Positions 8,838 through 16,900 of a DNA stretch of 37,818 bases are shown here, piece by piece. Source of the DNA: Candidatus Obscuribacterales bacterium (GTDB lineage: Bacteria; Cyanobacteriota; Vampirovibrionia; Obscuribacterales; Obscuribacteraceae); the NCBI GenBank assembly GCA_020050835.1, contig JAGVKB010000151.1, forward strand, positions 1 to 37,818. The letters run 5' to 3'. Made by a program: the position numbers and the translations under genes. Position 1 is the stretch's first letter. Each line of letters begins with the position of its first letter. The notes beneath the pieces are model-generated. The model had not been told where the DNA came from, searched no databases, and worked only from the letters and a program-made list of their open reading frames with translations.

Positions 8838-9117
8838 TCCGAGCAATTTAAGTAATTGATGAGTAAGGAAAGCTTCCTGCTTAGAACAGGTATCCAATTC
8901 ATTCGGTCGGTATTGCTGCATGGAAATAGGGATAAAGCGTTGCCGGGTTTTCAGTTGTTTCAGGTGGTTTGGAACGACTTTGGCACAACTTCGGACTAAC
9001 TTGTTATGCATCGGACATTCTAGTGTCAGCCAGAGGCGACTTTCACTAATGCGACAGGGAAAATGCTAACTGCTGTTGCGTGATCCGCTCCAATGGTTCT
9101 TTCAGGGGGACGGTAGT

Positions 9118-11250
9118 ATGGGAAAACGTCAACAATCAGGACAAAGTACGGCGCTTGTTTGCGCTTGCCTTATGTTCATTGTCGTTCTTGGTCTTGGTTT
9201 ATTCTCGATTTTTAAGTTTCTCGGAGGCGCAAAGGAGTCGCAGAATGCGGCAGACTCGGGATCGCTGAATGTTGCCAGAGAAGTCGCGAAGAATGTTGGA
9301 GTGCCACTGTCGGCTGGAATTGAACTAGACAACTTTTCGCCGTTGGTTGATAAGGATACCGGCAAGATCAATCTATTGAGCTATAACCGCTTGGTCGGAC
9401 AAGTCTTGATGGTGGCGCTTAACGCCCAGGACGAAGGTACTGCGCTCGCTCAGCAACGGGCGAGGCAGCTGCTGGAGTCCGTACAATCTGGCTCTTCAAG
9501 CCTGTCGGCACGCCTTCATAGAGAGCTTTCGAGGCAAGATGGTCCGGCTGCCGGATACTTTAATCAGATGGCTGGTCGCAATTCCTTGCGCATGTTGGAT
9601 GGGGGAGCGGCTCTTGCTTACAATAAGAACGGCTATAAGGTAGCGTACCTTAGTCGCTACTCTGCTAGCAATCCGGATGGGGCAACAAATGTTTCCATCA
9701 ATCCGGCGGATCTTCCGACCGGCATGAAAGGGATACTCACAGATGTTGAAGATAAGAACAATCCCGGGTGCCGCTTCATAAAGGGCTATTCGGCTCTCAA
9801 TTTGCCTGATGTGGGCACTCTCTATGGTGTCACTACAAATCCAGGTCAGGGAGCACATCTGGTCTCCGTAAAGAGTTTTGAGGCAGAAAACGAATCGCCT
9901 GTGCCGTCTGGTTTTGTGCCTCCAAATTGTTTTCAGGCGGTGGCGAAAACGGGTGGTGAAAGGGGCCTGCTCAATGTTGCAATTGCTGAGATCGGATCTT
10001 TGACTAAGACGTTTAAGGCCGGAATTCCCGGAGGGTACATCAGAGTGAGAAATGAGGGTGGCATAGACTGGTTCGGTACTAACAACGCTTCAGTGGAAAA
10101 CCCCCTAAACAATGAACTGGTTGAGGGCATCTACCTGACCGCAGTGGCTAACGGCAGTCCAAGCAGTGCTGCTGGACCAATCTTTGCTATGGATAAGAAT
10201 TTGTTGAATGATTGGATCACTTACAACCAGAGTTTGGAAGCAGCAGGTACGCATCCGTGGGAAATGACGGATTGGCCTGAGGTCAACGGTAGAGCTTTAT
10301 CTGGAGAAGGCATCTTCAATGCCCAGGGAAATCCGGTCAGCCGGCAAGAGCTAGGCAGTATCTTAAGTTGGTATGGCAATGCGGGCAACAGCGAAGCTCA
10401 AGCGCCTCACAAATACGATTACCTGGACCTTGATCCGCGCGCCAATCATCCAGAGCTGGTGCAGTTGTATCAAAGCGGCGCGATCTTGAAAGCCTATACA
10501 AACAATCCGAATGCTAGCTTGGGCCGGGACAGCCTGCTCGCTGCAGAGTTTGCCAAGGCGCAGTTGATTGAGTCCTATTTTTCGTCCTGGAGTCATGATG
10601 GCGGACCTCGAACAATCAATGCAAGCAAGATAATGAGGACCGGGCTTAGAATATTCGATCGCGGGCTTATTTATATAACGATACCGCAGGGTATACCGAC
10701 TAATCCACTTCCGGCGCAGTCGATGCTGAGCGAGGGCACCATCAAATTTAGCCGACCAGGTACCGTCAATCAGTATCTAGACAAGGTCGATGAGGGTAAA
10801 GGTGCAGCAGGTTCTACAGCCAAGGCAACCATCAAGAACTTACTGTTCAAGCGATTGAGACAGGTAAGCCCAGGTCTGACAATGGCGAAGCTGAACAAGG
10901 CCTTGAACAAGATTGCACTTGATCTTGGCGAGACTGCATTCATCTACGCCGGGCAGGATGGTGAGCTAACCATGACAAAAGCGCCTCCGCCAGGAGCCAG
11001 ACAAAATGTGCCACCACCTGATGGTGCGCCGCAGATATTCAGCTCTCAAAAATATTCTCTGATTAACAGGGTGGTCAATCCACCGCACGAGCTGAACATT
11101 CACCACAAGCTGTTTGCTGCTTCGACCGGCCGAATTTATGGACAAGATCAGGTGCAGTTTACGCCCAACAGCGGTTTCGGCAATAGTCTCGGTGACCTGG
11201 TCTTCTACAACAGAGTCGAAGGTACTGCTACTTTCAGTGCACCTAACTAG
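9118..11250 (+). CDS. TadG-like long pseudopilin (cassette A)
   Basis: A 710-residue protein. The N-terminus has a short polar leader (MGKRQQSGQST) and one membrane helix (about 12-33). A KESQNAADSGSLNVAREV motif follows, equivalent to the NAADAAALAGA region of the TadG-like Flp pilus-assembly family. The rest is a long extracytoplasmic domain without recognised enzymatic motifs. The ATG at 9118 has AGGGGG 8 nt upstream; an in-frame TTG at 9076 is disfavoured. TadG proteins are thought to act as minor pilus or envelope-anchoring components. The paralogue at 26144 aligns along the first two thirds (shared blocks such as FIKGYSALN versus FLRGYEPLT and GYIRVRN versus GFIRIKL). This copy carries about 170 extra C-terminal residues. 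It heads a four-gene plus-strand run with gaps of 16, -1 and 10 nt. Confidence 0.82.
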   Translation: MGKRQQSGQSTALVCACLMFIVVLGLGLFSIFKFLGGAKESQNAADSGSLNVAREVAKNVGVPLSAGIELDNFSPLVDKDTGKINLLSYNRLVGQVLMVALNAQDEGTALAQQRARQLLESVQSGSSSLSARLHRELSRQDGPAAGYFNQMAGRNSLRMLDGGAALAYNKNGYKVAYLSRYSASNPDGATNVSINPADLPTGMKGILTDVEDKNNPGCRFIKGYSALNLPDVGTLYGVTTNPGQGAHLVSVKSFEAENESPVPSGFVPPNCFQAVAKTGGERGLLNVAIAEIGSLTKTFKAGIPGGYIRVRNEGGIDWFGTNNASVENPLNNELVEGIYLTAVANGSPSSAAGPIFAMDKNLLNDWITYNQSLEAAGTHPWEMTDWPEVNGRALSGEGIFNAQGNPVSRQELGSILSWYGNAGNSEAQAPHKYDYLDLDPRANHPELVQLYQSGAILKAYTNNPNASLGRDSLLAAEFAKAQLIESYFSSWSHDGGPRTINASKIMRTGLRIFDRGLIYITIPQGIPTNPLPAQSMLSEGTIKFSRPGTVNQYLDKVDEGKGAAGSTAKATIKNLLFKRLRQVSPGLTMAKLNKALNKIALDLGETAFIYAGQDGELTMTKAPPPGARQNVPPPDGAPQIFSSQKYSLINRVVNPPHELNIHHKLFAASTGRIYGQDQVQFTPNSGFGNSLGDLVFYNRVEGTATFSAPN

Positions 11251-11266
11251 TGAGGGAACCTTCCAA

Positions 11267-11746
11267 ATGAAATTCAATATTAGTGCATTTCTAGCAGTGC
11301 TATCAGCATTACTGAGTGTCACCACAGGTAATGCCCAGCAGGCGGAAATTGCCAAATCTACTTCTAGCCGGCAAGCGCAATGGCGGTACATCCGAAATGC
11401 CGAGGAGTTTCGGTCTGTTGATTTGACTGCGCTGCCGCGGCTTCCAGATTTACCGGGTTACACCGGACGGTCATACCTCTTCGTAGCCGGACAGGAATTC
11501 CCGAACATGCGGACAGGAAGAGTCGTCAACCTTGAGTTCTGCACCTTGGAAGGTCCGGCAGTAGTGAGTCAATGGTATCGGACGGTGCTGCCGCAATACG
11601 GCTGGACAATGGAGCCGGCTGCTTCTACAAGCTTGAAAATTTCCGCCAGAAAAGACAACAAATCTTGCCGAGTATCGGTATCGGATACCGGCGAGGAGGG
11701 ATACGCCGGTCAGGTAACCATTATCTATAAGGAGGACAAAGGTTAA
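11267..11746 (+). CDS. Small exported protein with a QWYRxxLPxxGW motif (cassette A)
   Basis: 159 residues. The ATG at 11267 has GAGGGA about 9 nt upstream, 16 nt after the TadG-like stop. Residues 1-22 are a signal peptide (LAVLSALLSVTTGNAQQ). The mature part contains a proline-rich entry (LPRLPDLPGYTG), a strand/turn region and the block VVSQWYRTVLPQYGWTMEP. This block resembles exported proteins in which 'WYR..L...GW' is followed by a beta-hairpin. The gene at 27789 has the same layout (FPVPVYPGN, then AFAWYQTYCIKQKW) and also sits next to a TadG-like gene, so the two are probably counterparts. The stop codon overlaps the next ATG by one base, so translation is probably coupled. Function is unknown; a periplasmic chaperone or stabilising partner for the pseudopilins is a guess. 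Confidence 0.72.
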   Translation: MKFNISAFLAVLSALLSVTTGNAQQAEIAKSTSSRQAQWRYIRNAEEFRSVDLTALPRLPDLPGYTGRSYLFVAGQEFPNMRTGRVVNLEFCTLEGPAVVSQWYRTVLPQYGWTMEPAASTSLKISARKDNKSCRVSVSDTGEEGYAGQVTIIYKEDKG

Positions 11747-12234
11747 TGCGCTCACCGAGCTTCACCGCACAATGCAAGCGACGGCAATCCGGGTCGGCAA
11801 TCGCGGAGTTCGCTCCTTGTCTGGGCGTTCTGCTTTTTCTTGTCTTCTTTCCGGTCGTTAATCTGATGTCTGTGACTTTCTCCTATGGTTGCGGGTGGTA
11901 TCTCAATTATTTGCAAACGAGGGAGGCTGCCATCACAGCCAAAGTTAGACAGGGGGAGATTAGGAATCGCTCGACGATTTCTGCGGTTCTTCAGCAGGTA
12001 AGGCAAGACTGGAGCAGAACCGGACTCGGACGATTCACGCATGCTTCTGATACTTCCGAGCGGTTTTTGCTCACCGCTGAGGTACCGAACATCGACCGTG
12101 CATTGACGGTTACCACAAATGTCACGGTCTCTCCGTTGCTGATAGTGCCGTTTCCCGCAAGGGTTCCTGGTCTCAATGCTCCTGTGGCATTCTCCTACAG
12201 AGCTCAGCGCCAGGTCGAGAATCTTCTTTACTGA
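11746..12234 (+). CDS. TadE-like pseudopilin 1 (cassette A)
   Basis: 162 residues. A basic leader (QCKRRQSGSAIAEFAPCLG) is followed by a single N-terminal membrane helix (about 25-48). The acidic SAIAEFAP motif matches the G-S-x-x-x-E-F pattern of TadE-family pseudopilins, where the Glu corresponds to Glu+5 of type IV pilins. The globular part is beta-rich and ends with a PFPARVPGLNAPVAFSYRAQRQVEN block. The paralogue at 25081 shares this in PLPIVNAPGLNGPMTFTI. The start is fixed by the TAATG overlap with the upstream gene. No prepilin peptidase is present in the window to process it. Confidence 0.82.
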   Translation: MRSPSFTAQCKRRQSGSAIAEFAPCLGVLLFLVFFPVVNLMSVTFSYGCGWYLNYLQTREAAITAKVRQGEIRNRSTISAVLQQVRQDWSRTGLGRFTHASDTSERFLLTAEVPNIDRALTVTTNVTVSPLLIVPFPARVPGLNAPVAFSYRAQRQVENLLY

Positions 12235-12244
12235 GGTTTGACAA

Positions 12245-12676
12245 ATGAAAATGGGAGTTGCGCAGCAGCGCTTTCAGTCTGGACAGGGGCTTGCAGAGTT
12301 ACTTTGTGGCATGACTATCCTCGTTCTTGTGGCCTTATTCTTGATTGATCTCTTTGCGCTAGCAGTTGGCGCTAGCTTTAACGACGAGCTTGCCAAACGA
12401 GCGGCTCGGGCGGCGGCCAGCAAAGCCAGTGGGAATGAAGCTACCGTTGTAGTAGACCAGGTAAGGAGAAGCTGTCCGACAAACGGTATTGTCGAAAAGG
12501 TAAATACACTTCGGGTCAGCAAGTTCGATGCCCGTCCCGGTGGCGGCGTCCGCGTAAGGTCGGTTGTTTCGATTCGGCTACCTATTCCAGTTCCGTTTTG
12601 CCGCTCGTTAGGCGACGTATCTTTCCGCGCTGAAGCCGAAGAACCGATTGTTGGGCTAGAAGCGAGAGCGATGTAA
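12245..12676 (+). CDS. TadE-like pseudopilin 2 (cassette A)
   Basis: 143 residues, 10 nt after the previous gene. The N-terminus (QQRFQSGQGLAELLCG) carries the TadE-type G-Q-G-L-x-E motif before a membrane helix (about 20-42). FNDELAKRAARAAASKA then corresponds to the ND..A..AARAAA region of TadE proteins. The C-terminal half is beta-rich with IPVPFCRSLGDVSFRAEAEEPIV. The gene at 25689 is its counterpart (GQGLVEAIAAAF, NSMNDTAAKNAARAAA, VPFPGYSHVTFVAQDVEPIV). It is the last gene of the run and converges with the aldehyde dehydrogenase. The likely location is the cell envelope. Confidence 0.82.
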   Translation: MKMGVAQQRFQSGQGLAELLCGMTILVLVALFLIDLFALAVGASFNDELAKRAARAAASKASGNEATVVVDQVRRSCPTNGIVEKVNTLRVSKFDARPGGGVRVRSVVSIRLPIPVPFCRSLGDVSFRAEAEEPIVGLEARAM

Positions 12677-12699
12677 CTTAGCCGGACTCTGACGGCGAG

Positions 12700-12730
12700 C
12701 AAGCCGGTACGACTGCACCGGCCCCGCTTG
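12700..12730. terminator. Possible bidirectional hairpin between convergent operons
   Basis: GCCGGT (12703-12708) and ACCGGC (12717-12722) form a perfect 6-bp stem with an 8-nt loop. CAAG (12700-12703) and CTTG (12727-12730) offer an alternative outer stem. It lies 24 nt after the cassette A stop and before the convergent aldehyde dehydrogenase stop. There is no T-tract, so it is only a weak intrinsic-terminator candidate. Confidence 0.35.
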
Positions 12731-12806
12731 ATGTGCTGAATTAGGCGACCTCAAGATGGCGGTAGAAGAGGTTCTTGTCTGTCGGTGCGTTGTATAGCGC
12801 TTGCAG

Positions 12807-14342
12807 TCAATCTATTTTTAGCCAGACTGATTTGAGCCGGGTGTATGAATCTAAGGAATGCACCGCCATCTCCTTTCCCCAGCCGCTTTGCTTGAATCCG
12901 CCAAACGGGCTGGCAAAGTCGTAGCAGCCATACTTGTTGATGAAGATCATTCCGGCATCCAGTTTGTCAGCCATCCGGTGAGCTCGAGAGAGATTGGCGG
13001 TCCAAACTCCGGCAGCCAAGCCGTAAGTCGTTTCGTTGGCCATTTTGACCACTTCATCCTCATCGGAAAATGGGGTAACTACCAGCACCGGACCAAAAAT
13101 CTCTTCTTGGGCGATCGGCAGACGATTATCGACATCGGCAAAAATGGTCGGTCGTACGAAGAACCCCTGTTCATTGTCTCCGCTCACATCTCGGTGCCCA
13201 CCGGCAACTAGCTTGAGCCGATCTTTCTTTCCTTTCTCTATGTAATAGAGAATCTTGTTCAATTGCTGCTCGTTGCATTGGGCGCCCTGGGTGGAGCGGC
13301 TGTCGAAAGGGTCTCCGCAAATGGTGGCTTCGGCTCGACTTGAGAGCTCCGCGAGGAATTGATCGTAAATTGACTTATGCAGGAAGAATCGTGTGGGCTC
13401 CGAGCACTTCTCGCCTTTGTGAGAGAACATGGCGTCAAAAGATCTCTGAATGGCAAAAGCGAGATCGGGAGCATCTTCGAAGACGATGTTGGGTGACTTG
13501 CCGCCGAGTTCGAGAGAGATAGTTTTGAGATTCGAATCAGCCGAGCCGTGTACGACTCTTTTTCCGGTTGCGGTGCTGCCGGTAAAAGAGATTTTGTCGA
13601 CGTCCGGATGCTCTGTCAGCAACTTTCCTGTTTCGGCCCCGCCAGTGACCAAATTAATCACTCCGGCCGGGAGATCTACCTCGTTCTGAACGATCTCCAT
13701 GAAGCGAAGGATGGAAAACGGAGTGAACGGTGATGGTTTGACCACGACGGAATTGCCCATTGCCAGTGCTGGAGCGATCTTCCAGGCGGCAAGCAAGAGC
13801 GGAAAGTTCCAGGGAACGATCAGCCCGCAGACGCCTAGCGGCTCTCGCTTCGTGTAGTTGAGAAAGCCTGCGTCGACCGGGCAATTTTCAGAATAATACT
13901 TATCGATCCAACCGGCATAGTACTCGAAAACCTCCCACACTTCCGGAATGTCGTCGTTGAACGCTTCTCTGTATAGCTTGCCGTTATCCAGGCATTCTAG
14001 AGTAGCCAACTCAGCGTGATGGCGACGCACCACAGTAGCGATCTGCCTGAGCAACTCGGCCCGTTTACGGCGACTCATCGTTCGCCAGCTTTCGGAGCTG
14101 AAGGCGCTGCGGGCGGCGGATACGGCTGAATCAACATCGATTTTGCTTGCTTCGGCAAAATGTCCGAGCAGCTTTCCGGTGGCTGGATTTGTAGACGAGG
14201 AGTATTCTTCGCCGGCTGGTTTTCTCCAGGTTCCACCGATGAATAACTCCTTCCTTTCGCTGAGCCATGCAGTAGCCCAATTGACGGTGGGAGCGGTGGC
14301 GTCATATCCGGTGCCGGTTGTGTCTTCTAGTAGTATGGTCAT
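12807..14342 (-). CDS. NAD(P)-dependent aldehyde dehydrogenase
   Basis: 511 residues, full length for the classical ALDH superfamily, which oxidises aldehydes to carboxylic acids. Visible motifs are the NAD-binding PWNFP (about 177-181), VVKPSPFTP (about 200-208) and FTGSTATGK (about 253-261). The general-base Glu278 lies in LELGGKSPNIV, the catalytic Cys313 in GEKCSEPTR, and EEIFGPVL and GGFKQSGWGKE lie toward the C-terminus. The block around the nucleophile reads EKCSEPTR rather than the common QCCxAGTR. The nucleophile is conserved but its neighbours are unusual, so substrate preference may differ. The ATG at 14342 has GAGGA about 8 nt upstream. It is the last gene of a minus-strand set with the lyase (36 nt gap) and the oxygenase, which suggests it oxidises an aldehyde made by that pathway. 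Confidence 0.93.
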   Translation of the reverse strand: MTILLEDTTGTGYDATAPTVNWATAWLSERKELFIGGTWRKPAGEEYSSSTNPATGKLLGHFAEASKIDVDSAVSAARSAFSSESWRTMSRRKRAELLRQIATVVRRHHAELATLECLDNGKLYREAFNDDIPEVWEVFEYYAGWIDKYYSENCPVDAGFLNYTKREPLGVCGLIVPWNFPLLLAAWKIAPALAMGNSVVVKPSPFTPFSILRFMEIVQNEVDLPAGVINLVTGGAETGKLLTEHPDVDKISFTGSTATGKRVVHGSADSNLKTISLELGGKSPNIVFEDAPDLAFAIQRSFDAMFSHKGEKCSEPTRFFLHKSIYDQFLAELSSRAEATICGDPFDSRSTQGAQCNEQQLNKILYYIEKGKKDRLKLVAGGHRDVSGDNEQGFFVRPTIFADVDNRLPIAQEEIFGPVLVVTPFSDEDEVVKMANETTYGLAAGVWTANLSRAHRMADKLDAGMIFINKYGCYDFASPFGGFKQSGWGKEMAVHSLDSYTRLKSVWLKID

Positions 14343-14378
14343 CTGAATTGTCCTCGATTTTTTTTCACTTTTCTGTCT

Positions 14379-15659
14379 TCAACCTTTGAGCGGTGCAGCC
14401 TGGAGTTTGGACGGATGCGACTGTTCTGCCAGTTGCGTGCAACGCTCCTTGTTGGCGCTAATGCCTGAAATACACTTATCTGACAACAGCGTAATCGACG
14501 TCGCCATCATGTCAATGGCATCCAGCATGTTCTTTGCCATTGCCGGCTCGAAGATGTTGAGATTTAACTCGCAATGTTCGAGTGCGGCTTGTACTGCGGT
14601 GTCCGCTCCGAGCACTTGCATGCATGCCTGAATTACGGTTTCAGGCACAACGGGATTGACCTTCAGGTGGAAAAAGGATGATCCCTCCTGCAGTGCCGGC
14701 AGCGTTATCTCGCCGAATCCACCATTTGGACCGGAAGAAAGCAACCTCAAGTCTTTGCAGATTTTGATCAGGCTCTGCGCAAGCAAGCGTAATTGTGCCG
14801 ATACGTTGCCGATATCGTCGCTATTTTGAGCGGCGTCGAAGAGGTTTTCTCTTGTGCCAAAGCTTACCGATGAATAATCAGACAAAATTCCAATTACGAC
14901 TGCTCTGTAAGTTTGGCTTGCGCCATCGCCGGAACCGATTACGGTGCCACCAAGATTGACTCTTTCCAGCTTGTTTATGCTATTGCAAAGTTCCTTGCGC
15001 CTTCGTTCAATCACCGCATCGAAGGCGCCGAATGTTTCTCCGAGGGGGACAACCAGCGCGTCCTGCAGGCAAGTGCGAGCGAGCGTCTTGATTGGCAGGA
15101 ATTCGACTTTCTTTAGACAGAGAGTCTTCGACAGCCTTTTGAGAGCATTGTCAAGGCGAAGCGAGGCCTTGATGATCGCCAGGCGCACTCCGGTGTGGCA
15201 GACGTCAGCGGTAGACTGACTGAGATTGACGTGTTTGGTCGGATGGACTGGAGAGAACTCGCCAGGTAACCGTCCAAACTGCACATTTGCACTGTTGGCG
15301 ATTACCTCGTTTAGATTTACATTGAAGGCGATGCCACCGCCGCCGTGCAACATATCGACCGGAAAATGGCATCTTTGATCATGGTTTGCCAAATTGATAC
15401 AGGCGCTCTCAATGGCACGATGAATGCTCTCAGTTAGAAGACCCGACGCGAGATTTGCCGCAGCGCAGGCGCGTTTTACAGTCAGTAGCGCTGCCAGGAA
15501 GTCTGGATAATCACTCAACGGAGACCTCGAAAAACTGAGATTTTCAAGGCATCGTGCCGTCCCCACGCCGTAAAGGCAAGTGGACGGCAAGCTAACTTCG
15601 CCGAAGCGATCGCTTTCGATGCGCACCGAGCGCTGTTTTTCTTCAGACGGTGCGGCCAT
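14379..15659 (-). CDS. Divergent aspartase/fumarase-superfamily lyase
   Basis: 426 residues, somewhat short for aspartate ammonia-lyase (about 470). Family landmarks are ESDRFGEVSLP near the N-terminus (compare E-x-D-x-x-G-x-x-x-V-P), VHPTKHVNLSQSTADVCHTG (131-157 region, compare VHPNDHVNMSQSTNDVFPT) and the C-terminal signature loop. That loop reads GSSFFHLKVNPVVPE (326-340) where the family has GSSxMPxKVNPVxPE. The Ser pair and Lys333 are kept but the Met-Pro is lost, and the Asn of STND is Ala. Superfamily members cleave C-N or C-O bonds to release fumarate-like products. The altered residues imply a different substrate, possibly a modified amino acid, or loss of activity. It overlaps the upstream oxygenase by 17 nt, so the two are almost surely co-expressed. 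Confidence 0.8.
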   Translation of the reverse strand: MAAPSEEKQRSVRIESDRFGEVSLPSTCLYGVGTARCLENLSFSRSPLSDYPDFLAALLTVKRACAAANLASGLLTESIHRAIESACINLANHDQRCHFPVDMLHGGGGIAFNVNLNEVIANSANVQFGRLPGEFSPVHPTKHVNLSQSTADVCHTGVRLAIIKASLRLDNALKRLSKTLCLKKVEFLPIKTLARTCLQDALVVPLGETFGAFDAVIERRRKELCNSINKLERVNLGGTVIGSGDGASQTYRAVVIGILSDYSSVSFGTRENLFDAAQNSDDIGNVSAQLRLLAQSLIKICKDLRLLSSGPNGGFGEITLPALQEGSSFFHLKVNPVVPETVIQACMQVLGADTAVQAALEHCELNLNIFEPAMAKNMLDAIDMMATSITLLSDKCISGISANKERCTQLAEQSHPSKLQAAPLKG

Positions 15660-16587
15660 ATCTTATGTTACGCAGATAGTTGCTGCTAACAACTCCGGGA
15701 CGGGTGTCGTATCCGAGCAGAGCGATTAGTCTCAGGCGCTCTCCTTCAATCGGAGTGACTCTGTGTAGCGAATGGCGACCTTCGAAAAGCACTAGTGAAC
15801 CTGGCGAGATGTCCAGCCGGAGAACGCCTTCGGTAGAACCGTTCAATATCTTCTTGACACTTTCGTAACTTTCATTGTCCGGAGTTCTTATCATCGGTAC
15901 AAACTCGTACTCACCGCCACCTTGAGATTCCTGGAGCAAAATAGTGGTGACGAAGTCGGTTTGATCGAAGTGCCACCGCAGGTGATCTCCCTTCTTCATT
16001 ACTGCTATGTTCAGTCCTCCCATCGGGTCTGCATAGCGGTAAAAGGTCTCCTTATTAAGAGCGTCTTTCAGGAACAGCATCAGTCCGTCCCATTCGTATA
16101 ACTGGCGAATGAGTGCTTGCTCTGGAATTAGATCGTAAGCCACCGCCCCTAGTGCGGTAGTGCTCGTCCAATTCCGAGGATGGTCGGACGGAAGGGATTG
16201 ATCCAGTTCAGTCAGGTAGGCATTGCCAGTCAGAGTGTTGTGATAGGCCTTTGGAGCCATGTCCTCTGCCTCTTTAGCCAGCGCCGCTACCGCCTCGGTC
16301 TTAATAAAGTCGGGCAGGACGCAAGCTCCGACGGATTTCAGCTGTTTGCGGCAGCTTGCAACCAGCTGCTGATAACTTTCACTGTCTTGCGCTACGATCG
16401 GGTAGCGATCAAGGTCGATCAACTCAGATGGACAAGAGATCGATAAGCCTGTCGCTTCGTTTGGTTTGACGAGCGTTCCGGAGTCGCTTTGCACCTTACT
16501 GTACCTGTGTTTCACCGGGGATAACGGCAATATCTTAACGCCGCCCTTCCGAGTACATAACAGGTACGCAGTTAACATCGCTATCAT
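15643..16587 (-). CDS. 2-oxoglutarate/Fe(II)-dependent oxygenase, amino-acid-hydroxylase type
   Basis: 314 residues. The iron-binding triad is visible: His206 and Asp208 in RWHFDQTDF, and His275 in GRHSLHRVTP, followed by the co-substrate-binding region GERLRLIALLGYD (Arg284/Arg286). The surrounding pattern (HFDQTDFVTTILLQ, GGGEYEFVPMIR, SPGSLVLFEGRHSLHRVTPIEG) resembles the family that contains free-amino-acid hydroxylases and the BesD-type amino-acid halogenases. Halogenases replace the Asp of HxD with Gly or Ala; here Asp208 is present, so hydroxylation is expected. The N-terminal 50 residues are poorly protein-like and no strong Shine-Dalgarno precedes the ATG at 16587, so the true start may lie downstream. 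First gene of the oxygenase-lyase-ALDH set. Confidence 0.85.
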   Translation of the reverse strand: MIAMLTAYLLCTRKGGVKILPLSPVKHRYSKVQSDSGTLVKPNEATGLSISCPSELIDLDRYPIVAQDSESYQQLVASCRKQLKSVGACVLPDFIKTEAVAALAKEAEDMAPKAYHNTLTGNAYLTELDQSLPSDHPRNWTSTTALGAVAYDLIPEQALIRQLYEWDGLMLFLKDALNKETFYRYADPMGGLNIAVMKKGDHLRWHFDQTDFVTTILLQESQGGGEYEFVPMIRTPDNESYESVKKILNGSTEGVLRLDISPGSLVLFEGRHSLHRVTPIEGERLRLIALLGYDTRPGVVSSNYLRNIRYGRTV

Positions 16588-16900
16588 CTATTCTCTGGTC
16601 TGGTCTGTTCGTGTTGAAATACTTTCTTTAGAATGAAATACCGGCACAAGAGTTAGTGACCGGATATGTCCGGTCGTAGGGCTTAGAAATAGCGTAACGG
16701 GCAGGAACATACGAACCGCAGCGGTGCTTGACAATGGGGCGATCGGTTTGGATTCAGGGTTAACACCTGCTACTTCAATCGGTCCTGAGCTGCAATTGGC
16801 CGATGGTCTCAGCATCCGCTCGATTCCAAGGTTTCTGGCGGAAAGGCATATTGTTGAGCTTGTGTCGGGTAGAGAGTCGTGATTGCTTAGAAGTACGTAC
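16588..16900. other. Intergenic, 313 nt, upstream of the oxygenase operon
   Basis: No supported gene was found. It separates the stop of the set B TPR gene from the start of the oxygenase, all on the minus strand. The operon's promoter should lie here, but I could not assign -35/-10 boxes confidently. Confidence 0.35.

Noticed and set aside
15643-16587. Amino-acid halogenase of the BesD type
   Set aside because: The iron ligand Asp208 is present in HFD; halogenases have Gly or Ala there to make room for chloride.
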